NCBI GenBank assembly: GCA_030549335.1
Contig: CM060194.1
Span: 69,848,077 to 69,912,076, forward strand
DNA length: 64,000 bases
Direction: 5' to 3'
Source: Pontederia crassipes
Taxonomy: Eukaryota > Streptophyta > Magnoliopsida > Commelinales > Pontederiaceae
Of this stretch, positions 48,043 through 60,847 are shown one piece after another (position 1 is the stretch's first letter; each line of letters opens with the position of its first letter). The translations under genes were made by a program, and so were the position numbers. Under the pieces are notes generated by a model, which worked only from the letters and a program-made list of their open reading frames with translations, did no database searches and was not told the DNA's origin.

Positions 48043-48502
48043 TTCTAAGGTACCTTTCAACGTTCGATTTAAATCCGCCGGATCACTATTGTCATTCTTC
48101 TGATCACCGATCGTTCCTGGCTAGTGAGGAGGTGCGCCTGGTTCTTGCGGATGTCGAGGGGGATCGTAGTGCGTCAGGGTTCGTCGAGTTGCGTGGCCTC
48201 TGTCTTATTCGTCGTCCGCTGTGCACACCGATCATCGGAGCAGAGGAAGAAAACGAATGAGAGGCGGCCGCCGATCAGTAGGATTTCCAAGGGGGGTGCG
48301 AGGGCTCCCCCTTGCGTCCCTCTTATAGCCTCTGCCGGCTCTCTGGCTGCCAAATTCGAAACATAATCGGGGGGAGAAAATCTGTCGGCCGTTTCCTTTC
48401 TTCTTTCTTTTTTTTATTCAATTTCGTTTGAAATCTTTCATTATTTGTTCATCTGATTTTTAAAATCTTTCCATTTTGAAAAATGGCAGATGTTACAGCA
48501 AA

Positions 48503-49051
48503 AATAATTATTCGCTCAATCGTTCCAATAAATCTCATTTTTTATGTTATTCTATTTTGATCCAATCATAAACATATTGACAAATTTTTATATCCCTGAA
48601 TTATTTGAAAGAACAACAATTTTTTTAGAATATTTTTTTATCTCTTGAATAATTATTACAAGTGACAAATTTTATTCGAGTATCTGATTTATTCTCCTTG
48701 GTTCAACGGGGCTCGCCCTCCTATTTATCTCAATTATAAATTATGTTTTCTTTTTGCTGCCAATAAATATAATTCTACTTTTTAGTATATAGCAGTATGC
48801 TGCAAAGGATGTCAATCGGCATAATCATCATTATGTCCTCAACGGATCAGGAAACTTTTAGATTTAATTATTGTTAATGCAACTTATGTATCTTTTTAGT
48901 TTTCCTTTTTGTATTAGATTCATGAATTCCTCTTTAAAAAAAGCTAATTAATAAAGATATGGAATGAGGAGCTGGCAAGAATGTGGAGAAGCACGAGGGC
49001 CACAGAAAAAAAAAACAAAACTGGTGAAAAGAGCTGCAAAATCACCATTAT
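48503..49051. other. AT-rich spacer and 3' flank of the EXS gene
   Basis: No gene or repeat is recognised. The right part is expected to hold the 3' untranslated region of the minus-strand EXS gene. Confidence 0.5.
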
Positions 49052-49967
49052 TTACACATCATGGTTGGAGGATCCAAGCAATCTGTCATCCTCCTTTGGG
49101 GGACTATCTATGGATAATTCCAAATCCATCTTGTTGCTTATCTTGTTCCATTCATTTTCTACACGAAAGAAAATCCACTGAAACCTTCGTACAATCTCCA
49201 GTGCAGTGATTGTGAAGACCGTAATGTAGTTGTGCCGGAGGTGAGCTGAGAGCTTGTATGTCCAGGTACACCGGAGGATTAAGTTGCTTCCGATGACCCA
49301 ATAAAAGATCTGCAATTCGATATAATCTCAGAGGAAGAAAAAAAGAACAGAAGGCATGAACTGCACATGGAAAGAGTACAGAAAATTTGGAGCTCACCCA
49401 TATCCGGCCATAGAAAAGATTGGTGCAAATATGTGGACTTTTGAATTTGAAAATTCGTGAGAAAACACTGCAATGACAGGGTCAACAGATTATCTTATAC
49501 AATTATCATTCGGAGGAAGGGCAAAGAAATATAAAAGGAAATAAGCGCGAACCTCAAATCCCAGTCCCGTGTCACATCCCAATAAAATGAATATGAGGAG
49601 TTTATGACACTGGATATAAGCCAAAGTGGTCGGTAAAAATTTGTCCAACTGTTGGGGAGTACATGATATTTGAGAGCAGAAAGAAAAATAACCGGGATTG
49701 CAGTAGTATACTTCAGTGCTGGAAATCAAAGATCGTGTCAGTGAATATAGAAGTAAAGAAATGAAGCAACAAGAAAGAGGTGAGCATTGAAATAGGAGAC
49801 CAGCAAGAACTTAAGTAGAAAGAAATATCAAGTTCACTTAGATGGCCAATGGGTAAATCGGAATCACAATATCCATTACCAGCATACCCATTTATTCATA
49901 ACTAATCCTTTTCCAATGAGTATGAATTATTTGTTCATAACCCATTTGGGTAATGAGATATGAATAC

Positions 49968-50008
<41 letters not shown>

Positions 50009-53000
50009 TAAAATATAATAGATATTCACAATGAAAAAAGAAAAATTATGGTTGCGCCCAGCAATAATATTTCAAGACACAAACTATGGACTTGGTTAGT
50101 GATCAAGAACAACCGAATTTTGCTTGCAGTCATGCCAATCTTACCATTCAAAAGGCATGTTCTTTCTTTTGTGTCTTTATATTGGCGGAGGCATTGAAAA
50201 AAGCGGAATAAGTAGGGTAGAACAAGCACCAAAGGAATCGCAACAGAGTGACTACCACATATAGAGTCGGCTTCAAACCAGGCTATTGTTGCAACCTGAC
50301 AATCACGTATAAAGCTCTTAGTAACGCAGAATTTGACTGACACATAAAGTTTGTGTTTTCTCAGCTGACACATTAGCATATTATTTGAGTATTCAAACAA
50401 AAGGACATATTTGCAGATAATGCATTGCAAATAAAAGAGCATAATTTTTAATTACGAAAATATGATTTGCAATTAAAAAATGATGGTTGCTACATGATAC
50501 TTAAAGGTTTTTATGGGTATGTTAGGTTGCCAGTTGAAATACCATTGCTGTCAGGTAATATTTGTACCAAATAACCTGACCCCAACCCCATTACCACAAA
50601 AAGATGAATCTCCGTTCATCTTAATACTTGCATCAATAAGGTCATTTATTGAGAGAGGTAAGCTTTTATAGCTTTTCCCTATTACTTTCTTGTTGCCATC
50701 CAATAAATAATTCCAGCATGAAAGAAGATCCAGCATGGAATTCTATAAAACCCAATTGACCAGTTCAATTCACATAAAGAATTTCATCTTGAAAGAAGAT
50801 CCATGCAGGATACACCATTATGAAGCTTTGTCCCACCCGACACATGCCCATGCCAATTCATGATGAGAAAATATAAGTTGCATATTTTTCTATTTTACTG
50901 ACAATGGTGATAGTTGCAGACAATTGTTCACTCATTATTCCTCTCAAAAAAATATTCATATCTTTCTTTCCAATTTTGTCTTTTTCACAAATTTCTTTCC
51001 AAACAAAGTTGAGTCTCAAAGTTTCATTTGCATCGCTCATGTTGTAGCATACCAGCCACACATGGACTAGAAACCTATTTCATTTTGGTATGACCTGACT
51101 AGAAGTTTTTGTTACCTCGAAACATGTGCCATTTTGAAATCTACAAGGATATTGGATGCTAGGTCTAAACATGTCTAAGCAAACATAAACTAAAGAAAAA
51201 ATGAAACTTTAGTCTCAGATTACCTCTCTCAAAAAAAATAATAATAATAAAAAAATAGTAGTCCCAGGTTTGTATTGACCCATCAAGTGATACACAGCAA
51301 TACAAGTGCGTGCTTATTGCTTGATTGGCACATAACTTTTTATATATATACAGATTTGGTTTTTCTGTTTTCCCTTTTGATCTGTTTCTGAGTAATCTTA
51401 GAAGGAGCGAATTCGAAGTCACTATTTCTTTGCTTTCATTCTATTTAAGTTTTCATGTTATTATCCCTTTTTTTGTTTAGACTTTTTCTTTCAAAAATTT
51501 CTGACAGTGGGAGGAGATAAAATGTAACATCCTAACCTATCAGAGATTTTGTCCACTTTGAACAAACACACATAGCCTCACACAAAAAACACATCTCAAG
51601 AAGTTCAGAACATGTTCACATATGTGCTCAACATATGTTGTATTTAAGTTTTCATGTTTATATTTTCCCTTTATTGTTTAGGTTTATTCTTTATTCTTTT
51701 GAAAAATTCTGACGAAATGAGGAGATCAAGAGTAGCACCTTAAGCTATCAGAGATTTTTCGTCCACTTTGAACACACCTAGCCTCCATGAAAAACACATC
51801 TCAAGAAGTCAAGAACATGTTCACATTGAAGTCAGCATCTTTTCCATGTTTTGTGACATATGAAATTCAATGTCATCAGTGAGATTTGCGTACCATTATT
51901 CATGACAGAGAGTGGTTATGATACCATATTGTAACATCACCACCTCATCAAAGATAAATCTTGATGCACTCTGTTATTTCTTAATGCTAGCACCCTTAGT
52001 TTTTGTAGTCACTCGCCAAGTTCCTATAGTTTTTTGCATTCATCTTTAGTAATTATTAATTTATAGTATATATATATATATATTCAAAAGGTTTATTGGA
52101 GTGTAAATATAGTTAATTAACTTTGCTTCTTCATTACTTTGATGAAATCCTTTTCTTGGTTTCATCTCTCGTTGCCATGTCAAGAATCTATGAGAAATCA
52201 TAATTAACTAGAGAAAAAAAAGCGAAAGGAAGATGAGAAAACATAAAATAAAGAGAAGTCGATAGCAATAGCAAAAGAGACAGCCATGCACTAACTGGTC
52301 TACATAGAAACAAATAGATTTAGGTCAAATTTGTACGAAAAAAATAATGAATAAAAGAAATCATGATTTTAACAATATTATTAGTTGGTGCATGAACAAT
52401 TCTTATAGGTAATTATCAATATCACAAGAGAAACTAAAAATAATTAAAGTATAAAAAAATGAATGTGAAAATGCTAAAAAGATATTCGGCATGTTAAAAC
52501 ATGCCAATATCAGCATATACAACACTCAGCAAGTATTCTGTCAGAATAGAACATCTCATACTAGCAGCAGATAAATTACTTGACACATGGATAGTTCAGG
52601 AGTGTTGCTTGTTAAACCTTCCCTGGATGAAAAAGTAAAAAAAATGTGGTATTCTACAGCATCTTATGTAACAGAAAATTGTCTGACTTGAACAACAAAG
52701 TTGCAACATTTAAAAACAAGTTGAAGATTATAGATATCTCAGGACAGATAAAATGAAAATCTTTGCTTATTCCCTTTGAGAGAAAGATAAAGTGGAAGAC
52801 TATGGCATAAATCTGCCAAAGAAGAAATAACAGAACTGACTCAAGCAGCAAAGACAGAACTCAATACTGCCAATTAAAGAGGCCAAAAGATTCAGTTTTA
52901 AGCAGAGAAATGAATATACACTATGAGTTCTGACCTGCTGGTGAACCATGCGGCAAACTGAACGTTCCAAATCAGATATCACCTGAAAAATTAACAACAA

Positions 53001-56000
53001 TAACATCAAAATATACATTTCATATAACAAGTTTATAATAAAAATAAGTGTGCAGCAACCTCTGTTGTTTCTTGAAAGAACAATAATTTTTTGGTATAAA
53101 TTTTTAAGTACACATTATAGCTAGCTGTTCAGAAATCCAGATAGCTAATAAATAACGTGCTAAAATTTGATTGCGATGACAGCTTCTATACTGACAATGT
53201 AAGTATAGTTGTGATGACGGGCATAGTTTTGACAAGATTTAGAAGAGCTTGAAGCATATCTTCCAGAACATAACAGAAAGAGGTAACATTCTAAATAGAC
53301 GTACCTTTGACATTGATGTCAAAATGTCAGCCAAGAAAAAATCAGAAAAAGTTATGGCCTGCATTCAATTATGAACAAAGGAGTATTAGCTTTGTTAAGA
53401 AAGCACCCGCTTTGATGGGTTGTACAGGGTCTGTATAAATTAAAATATCAATGAACAAGATCATTGGGAAACTGCAAAAGGAATCTAGACGATCACATTA
53501 ATCTCACAATGTAAGGCAATAATCTATAGTTTTTTTCTTCTGTAGAATATTTATATGGTTGATTATTTTCTAGATTCATGTATCCAGTAGCCATATGGAA
53601 TCCAACATTCTGAAAGAAAATTACTTTGCCAAAAAAAGAAAGATGAAATGTTTCTTTCAACAACTAACTAGAGATGCAGAGATTCAAAAAAAGAAATACG
53701 TTATCTCAAATTAATATAGAAAGCAATCAAGCTAACCTGTAATGGAAGGACTATACGCCACAAGGTCTTTAAGAGGTAATAGCGCGATGAAAAGTAAAAT
53801 ATATCAAATGGGAAAATGAGAGCCATCAAAGTCAGTGCATATAGAAGAACCTGCAATGGCAAATAATAAGCTAAAATAACTTTCCATGGAGTTAATGAAA
53901 ATATAAAAACTCAACTAATCAGACATGATGTTCCAATTATGCTGCCCATTTTCCCTATCACAAAGAGCAAGCAAAGTTTTTCACTTAACTGCACTCTTTT
54001 GAAGCCAAAAAATGTATGATACTGAAAAAGAGTTGCGGAATTAGATAAACCTTCAACATGTGTACAACTTGAAAAGCCAATATCTGAAAATACATTATGA
54101 ATTTAGGCAGGGTGAAGTCAAGTTCCATAGATCCTCCATAGAAAAGCTGATTAGACTATGACTCCAAAGAAATATTCTAATCAAAAGGTGAAGATATTTC
54201 ATAATCATTGCTGAAGCTGGACAAGGGAAGAGTCATCCATTTAGCTGATCATGGTTTAGTGTACAACACAGCAAGAGAAGCTCTTGAGATGGATTTATTT
54301 TCCACAAATAGAAGCACAGGAGAATAGGTAGCTAATGATGCCTAGAGGTAACTAGATGAAAACAAGTTGACAAATTCATGATGGAATTAGCTTTACACTA
54401 AATGAGGATTTGCAATGCCCATTATGGTCACTGAAATACTGAACTAGTATAAACTTAGGTAATAATATTAGCATGATATCAAAAAATGAGCAACCATTGA
54501 AGCCAAAAGTAGAATAATACAATATGCAGTTGGTGTCTTCTCCAACATAGATTATCTCGTTAGCTATCATACAAGTCGCGGATGCAAAAACTAAACTTCC
54601 AGGAGAAGTGCAGAATTAAGCATCCACTACAAAATATCATGATGATGATGAAATTATATACCCACGTTTTTTTTTGAGAATTATATACCCACGTCCCATT
54701 CCCTTGTATAAAATATATCTATGGTCTACCTTTCTTTGACCATTCAATTCACTATTGCATTATGCCTTGCCCTATTAGCTTTCAAAGCTTCTGATGTTAC
54801 TGGTTGTTTGCTTCAGTATACCGTATGAACTACTGATGGAGCCAAAATATGAAGTCTACTGCAGAAAAGTTACCAAAAAATGTCTACTGAGTCAGACAAT
54901 ATAACAGCCAGTTGCATCAATGCTTCCTGGTTGGTATTTTATTTCAGTTTTCTGACAGATGTGTGATATTTTATATGAGAACTCTGCGGAAGATCTCATG
55001 AAAAGGAAAAGTTACATCATGATGTACAGAAAGTTTGAATCATATAATCGAGATGTTTTAATACTTGAAGGAAGCAATAAACTAGCATAGAAGAATCTTT
55101 GTGAAAACAGAATCAGAATGTTAGTTTGCTTCTAAATCAGATTAACAGAAAAAATATCAAACATCTATGGTTAAAACTTAATGCATAAACATCAATGGAA
55201 ATTGACTTAAAAGGCAAAGGAATGAATAAGATGTGTATCAAGGTAACTAAATAAATGTAATTTAAAGAGGAAAAGATAGTACACTGGTTGTGATGCAGCC
55301 AATGACACTTCCCCGTGTGAGTAAAGATAAAGATAAGCTGTCATACTTGACGGAACAACAATGGTCATCCAAGTTGCACACTGTTAGCAGTCAGATATAC
55401 CAGAATGAGGGGAAAATACCAAAAAAATTAAGCTAAGAAATAAAAAGAATGAATGTGCTTGTTCAATTCATTACAAAAATTAAAACTACCATGTTCTATT
55501 GAAGATTTCACACAAACCAAAGATGATATAAATAAATGCAGGAATGCTACTTTCACTTCTCAATTTCCAACTTGTCTCGCATGCATATGCAAAGAGCCAT
55601 GATAAGGCCGGATTGACATAGAGGCTACACTTTGAGAGAGCATTATCACATTGGCACACCTGAAGGTGAGTCACATCTTACAGTGACCAGTAATACACAC
55701 CAAAAATTTCATGAAAAAAGATGAGGGACTACCAGGAATAGTTTTGTACCTTCCATATGTCCTGATGTGTAAGATGCGTGTGGTCAAGATCAAATACTTT
55801 AGCATAATTAACTGATGATTGGGAAAAGACCCATAGATTAATACCCCAGAGCCACACCATCAACGTCTGTAGAATGATAGTATCAAGCAGGAATTAAATT
55901 ATACCATTTAGACAGACCAAACATAGAGGGATATGAGGTACTGAAAACACTACACTCACAACTAGAAGAAGAGGGTTAAAATATAAAAAGGCCTCGTAAA

Positions 56001-59000
56001 GAAATAAATCTCGTTTATCTGCATTCATTTGCATTACTGAGCCCCACCCTATCTGCAAAAGAACAAATGTAATCACTAACTAAAATTGTGTTGGTAACAT
56101 ACAATATCCAGCAAAATCTCATACTTGTAAACATGGAATGCACTAACCTTTACACAACCAATACCCCACAAAAGAAACAACAAAACCTGGAAGATGTTGG
56201 AGAGTGAGATCCATTATATTAAAACAAACAGTAAAGAATTAAAAGCGAGATTACTGATATGATGGGAAAATTCTTTAATGAATAAAATATGTTTTACCTA
56301 AATAATTCAAATGTTAAACATAATTTAGATCTCAAAGAATGAAGGGTAAAATTTAAACTTCTCAATATAAACTTAACATAGAATTAAACATCTGATGCCT
56401 TTGTTCTGTGAATATTACAGGCAAATTAACATTAAGTGAAAGAAACAAAGGCTGAGAATTTATTATATTGTTTACATAGCCCAAGAGAAAATTGGTGAAC
56501 ACCTGACTGAAGGAATGAAACCAAATGACCTCATCTCACTAGTTGATTATACTAAAATTCTACTTAATTTCACTCTAATTCATGTGCATTCAAGTCCTGA
56601 AATATTCATATTTTGATAATTATATTAAATCTGCATGCATTTATCTTCTCAACATAATATCATCTTACACTTGTACATTTAAGTTATATAACATCCTGAT
56701 TTGTCTTTTATTTGGAGAAATTGCTGCTTGCTGTTTGTATGGTTGCAGGATCAAAATCAAGTAGAAAAAGACAAAAATCCTGCTGGGAAAGAATAAGGGG
56801 ACCACTTGCAAGTTGCCATAAAACAACGAGAAAGGAATCTTTTGGCAAAGAAAGAGGACCATAGTACATGTGGCAAAATCATAAGGAGTAGAAGCTATGA
56901 GGATCAAATGACGAGGATAATGCCATATAAAAGAGGGATGTTGAGGAGCAATGGGGGGTGCTGTCTTCTTCTAGCTTTGGCCGGAGGCTGCACCTTGGAG
57001 CTGATTCTTCTACCTTTGTATTTTAGAATGCTTTTTATTATGTTTCTCATTTGTTTTGTATCAATTTCGACATCTACGATGAGCTAATCTTAGCTCTCTT
57101 AGGATAGGATAATAGTCTAATTTATGTTTATGAATGAATGATAGAACAATACTTTTGTCACTGATATTAGTGTAATTTCTGAATGTTGACGTGAATCCTA
57201 TTTTGGAATGACAATTGAGAAGTTGATTTTATATTCTTTTCTTGCTCAAAAGTGAGTCAAGAACATTGACATAATTCCTGATTCTAATCTGTCCATGCTG
57301 AGATTTAATGCATCCATTTAACTTTTGTTAATGTGAATCTCATATTGAAATGACAGTCGAGAGATCGATTTTAGATTTTCTTGTTGTTTAGAAATGAACC
57401 AAGAGCATTAACACTAGTTTCTGAATCTGATTTAATTTATTTCAATGATTTCGAATACTTAGTTCTAAGTCCAATGTACTGTGAGAGTGGTTTTTCTAGG
57501 TTGAATCTGGCATGATTATTATTGTTAAGTTGTTCTAATCCTTTCGTAGCAGAATATTAGATGAACCACATTCTTAAGAAAACTTGTCATTAAGTAGTTA
57601 TCATTCTACACCACTGTGTAGTTTGATTCCGTCTTACTCTTTCCCTTTTACTTAGTTGTTATTTTAACCTTTTTAATCTAGCATTAATTTAGATTAGTTA
57701 GTAAATCTTAAGTTTCAAATCACTGTGGATACGACATTCGAGTTTACTATTCCGATCTATGCACTTGCAGTTGAGTGAAATGAGGAGTACATAATTTACG
57801 CCTAGACCTTGTTCAGTTTTTAGTCTGCATAGTCTACGCCTAGACCTTATGTAGTTTTTATTTGTGCATAATCTACACCTAGAATTTAGAGTACATAATT
57901 TACGCCTAGATCTTGTTCAATTTTTAGTTGTGTGTAGTCTACTCCTAGACCTTAGTCTACTTCTAGTTCTGAAAAGCCTACGCCTAGACTAAAGTCTTTT
58001 GCATTTTATGCTTGCGGTCCAATAAATCAGTTAATTAATTACACTCCCACGAAAAACACATTAGATATTTCTTGGGTGAGCAATGGTAGTGTAAAAACAA
58101 GATTGGGCAATGCCAACCAAAACACAGCACACACACTGAAAAGACACACAAGAGAATTATGAGAAAATTGGTTAGGGGAGAAAGGAAGAAAAATCAGAAA
58201 TCACAAAATGGAAAATATCAGATCTATAACTGGAGTGCTGGCATCAGGAGCTAGGTGACTTGGCAATTATTAACCTAAAGGATTTGAATTTTTTTTATTT
58301 TTTTAAATTTTTTTTTCTGGATTTAGATTCAGAACAGCGGAATGGCATCGTATGATCCATGTAGCCGACCCCACCTAGTGGGATAAGGCTTTGTTGTTGT
58401 TGTTGTTGTATTTAGATTCAGAACGATATTGTCAAGTGGCTGCCACATTACAGGACCTAGGATGTAGTCAATTTACTTCAGAAGCCACTTGAGATATTGC
58501 AGAGACTGTCAGACTCCTGGAAATGAATTCTAACTTTAGTTCTCAGTGCTGAACGCGATTTAAAGATAAATGACGAAAAAAGAGGTAAGATTTACCAAGA
58601 CCTATGTAGCCAGATATAATTACGAGTCTTTATATGGAAGTCACACATATAAGTTTCTCATTGATTGAGTGTTCAAGTATCATACCAATTACAGAAATTC
58701 CTATCCAACATATATAGTGGTGTTAAAAACTGCAGGAGTAACATAGATCATTGATCATGTCCACTAAGCCATCCACAAGTTGCCATATCGAATTTTTCTT
58801 GTTAAATAAGACATTTTCTTGTGTCCTTTTCATCTTTTTATTGGAAGTACATGCCAATATGTATTGGTCATACAGGCTTTTACTGCTCAAATGTTCAGTA
58901 AATTTCAATGCAAGCATACATCCAAAATAACATTAAAACCAAAACTGAGCTGTTCTTGTTCATCCGAACCCGCCAACTTGATCCAATCATGGCAATTTGA

Positions 59001-59421
59001 TCCTGTAGCAAGGAACATATACATTGCTTTTTGAGGGGATATACAGATTTTTTACTCTTAAAATGTTATTCTCTCAGCCAAAGAGGATGGCATTAAAATG
59101 CTTCCTGTGTTCTTTGTATTGAGGATCATAGGAAGTTGGCCATTTTCTTCTCTTACATCAAATGCAGGAACTTTTGCTATGTAAGATTAATCCACTAGCT
59201 TAAAGGAACTACGTCTTGCTTGTAACTTGAGTACCATTTCACCTCACTTAATGATGAACAAATTAAAACTGAAAATGAATTTCAATTACAGAAGAAAGAA
59301 TATGCTACCTTGAATCTCCATAAAAAAATTGGTGATGGCGCAATAGCAGCACTCTTCATTTCAATGACCTCTGCTGGCAACAAGAAGTCTACTTCATTGC
59401 TAATTCCAGGATGACCAGAAG
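49052..59421 (-). CDS. EXS-domain membrane protein without SPX (ERD1/XPR1/SYG1 family), partial
   Basis: Twelve exons join in phase to 438 residues: 59421-59309, 56186-56148, 56052-55960, 55866-55750, 55380-55285, 53850-53737, 53368-53315, 52982-52935, 50295-50145, 49718-49553, 49467-49398 and 49309-49052. The first visible exon starts at an acceptor in mid-codon, so at least one 5' exon is missing, probably right of the window; Arabidopsis homologues are only slightly longer. Hydrophobic segments include FNPLLLVTLMVWLWGINLWV, MTIVVPSSMTAYLYLY, LTLMALIFPFDIFYF and VAIPLVLVLPYLFRFF. EXS signatures are SDLERSVCRMVHQQVATIAW, QCLRQYKDTKE, FYWDVTRDWDL, WTYKLSAHLRHNYITVF and RRFQWIFFRVENEWNK. PHO1 and XPR1 relatives export phosphate but carry an N-terminal SPX domain, not seen here. 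A Golgi or plasma-membrane phosphate-handling role, as for yeast Erd1, is inference. Confidence 0.93.
49971..50006. repeat. (AT)18 microsatellite
   Basis: Uninterrupted AT units within an intron of the EXS gene. Confidence 0.95.
51444..51825. repeat. Diverged tandem duplication of about 180 bp
   Basis: Copy 1 (51444-51620) and copy 2 (51643-51825) both start TTTAAGTTTTCATG, share CTATCAGAGATTTT and GTCCACTTTGAAC, and end AACATGTTCACA, with scattered substitutions and small gaps. It lies in the 2.6-kb EXS intron. Confidence 0.85.
56740..58100 (+). mobile_element. Degenerate LTR-like remnant (Tat/Athila-type suspected)
   Basis: The stretch resembles the LTR and leader composition of Tat/Athila Gypsy elements: a purine-rich start, ATCTACGATGAGCTAATCTTAG near 57070, the phrase CACTGTGGATACGACATTCG near 57722, and then repeated ACGCCTAGACCTT units (57790-57980). 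No coding domain or second LTR is visible. It lies in an EXS intron. The assignment rests on general resemblance only. Confidence 0.35.
58336..58409 (+). mobile_element. Minimal RTE LINE tail (74 bp)
   Basis: Between direct repeats ATTTAGATTCAGAAC (58321-58335 and 58410-58424) lie only the last coding codons of the RTE element and its TTG repeats. It sits in the 3.1-kb EXS intron, antisense to the gene. Confidence 0.9.
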
Positions 59422-60162
59422 CTGCAACATACTCATTGTTAGTGTGGAATGTGCATATCAATCTACATGCAAACCTTGAGTTTTTTTTTTAACTAAAAAG
59501 GATGTCTAGGGAAGTCATTAGGCAATTCAAATTCCTGAGTCAAGAAACAAGCTATGGCTCAGATATCAATGTTCGTACCCAAATCAACAATAAAATGTTT
59601 ACTACCAGCTCGACGAAGAATGGGGTTCTTGTTAGAGACTGGTAAAGGAACCCCAACCATAGGTGAATGTCAAGAACAGAGACTATTCCTTCCTAGACCT
59701 GTAAGTAAGAAATACCATACCATATTAGTTTATCAATATCACCCATTCAAATATCATAGGTGAGTTGAAAACTTCTGAATAAAAAATTATGTACATATTG
59801 GAAATTAATACTTTATAAATGTAGCACATGTTTGCATAGATTTGAAGAGAAACACAAAAAACAATGGTGTGTTTCTGATGTATAGAGATTTCTTCCATAT
59901 TGGATTCTATTTTGCAAAACCTTATTTATTAAATAATGACGACCAGCACAGCACAACAACAAGTCAGAGCAACTCAATACTTGTTGGCTTTGAAAAGCCA
60001 AAATGCATGACATGTTGTTGTGGCTAACATGGCAAAGTTATTCCTTATAATATTTTGATTAAAGTTAATGTCTTTGAATCAATCAGGGTTTTCTTTATGA
60101 ATAATCCAAGGCAGAAACTGATCAAAAAATAAGATTCAGCTAATGAATTAATACAAATAAAA
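59422..60162 (-). other. Intronic sequence of the EXS gene
   Basis: This is upstream of the first visible EXS exon and must be intron. I searched the minus strand here and to the window end for an N-terminal exon and saw none. Confidence 0.5.
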
Positions 60163-60847
60163 TGTTAATAATGCTTTGAATCCTACTCCAACTGAAACCC
60201 ATCTGGACCCAAACTCCGAAATAAAAGGAAACATGTCTGACATATCTATATATTTCCTTATCATGAGATTGTTAAGGAATTGATTTATTTCATTATCACA
60301 AAATAGGTGTCCTATTTTTGGAATTAATATAGAGTCTCAATAGGTCTGTAATTCCTATCATCTGTAAAAGAGAGTGCCCATATAAACTCTCTATGGTCCA
60401 AACAGAAGGCAATTTTCTTGTAATACTCTTTTGTTTCTTCTATCTAATAAAATTCAGCATCGCCTTAAATTTCTCGAGTTTTCTTGCGGTGCATAATTTT
60501 TCTCATGTAGAAATCCTAACAAACTGGTATTAGAGCCAACCTCGCGTGCTCACTTGAGCCACGTGGGAAATATGGCCATCTCGGATCCCGCCCAACGAGG
60601 ATGTTGAGCCCTTTATGGGAGGAAGATTGTAACGACTGAGGTCTAAGGGTCAAGATGGTTTGATGAATAGTCCCATATTGGCAAAACACTGATCATGGGC
60701 TTATATGTAGCTATCCCTTTACCTATACGCGTTTTAAATTTGTGCGGACCAAAATCCCAAAGCGAACAATATCTTGATTGGATTAGGGATGTTACATAAT
60801 GGTATCAGAGCGAGATTTCATCATCAATCCTCCAACAGATGTAAAGA

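Larger units (their letters stand above)
35163..48497 (-). mobile_element. Gypsy LTR retrotransposon (Tekay/Del-like), gutted
   Basis: Two homologous LTRs (35163-37602 and 45671-48497) start TGTAACG and end TGTTACA in plus-strand reading. The polypurine tract (TAAGGGGGTAATAA on the minus strand, 37603-37616) borders the left LTR and a tRNA-Met-type primer site (TAATATCAGAGCC) borders the right one, so the element runs on the minus strand. Flanks GCAAG (35158-35162) and GCAAA (48498-48502) are a 5-bp target duplication with one change. Once the CACTA insert is removed only about 1.25 kb of internal sequence remain: an integrase end joined to unassigned leader or gag sequence, with protease, RT and RNase H deleted. 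Confidence 0.9.
45671..48497 (-). repeat. Right LTR of the Gypsy element (its 5' LTR)
   Basis: This LTR is 2827 bp long, of which 212 bp are an inserted RTE tail plus its target duplication. It contains a CTTTACTATA-type degenerate repeat at 46300-46450 that is absent from the left LTR, and the second array of GGTCGACC palindromes. Confidence 0.9.

Noticed and set aside
56806..57087. 93-codon plus-strand frame in an EXS intron
   Set aside because: It lies in an LTR-like remnant and has no family resemblance.
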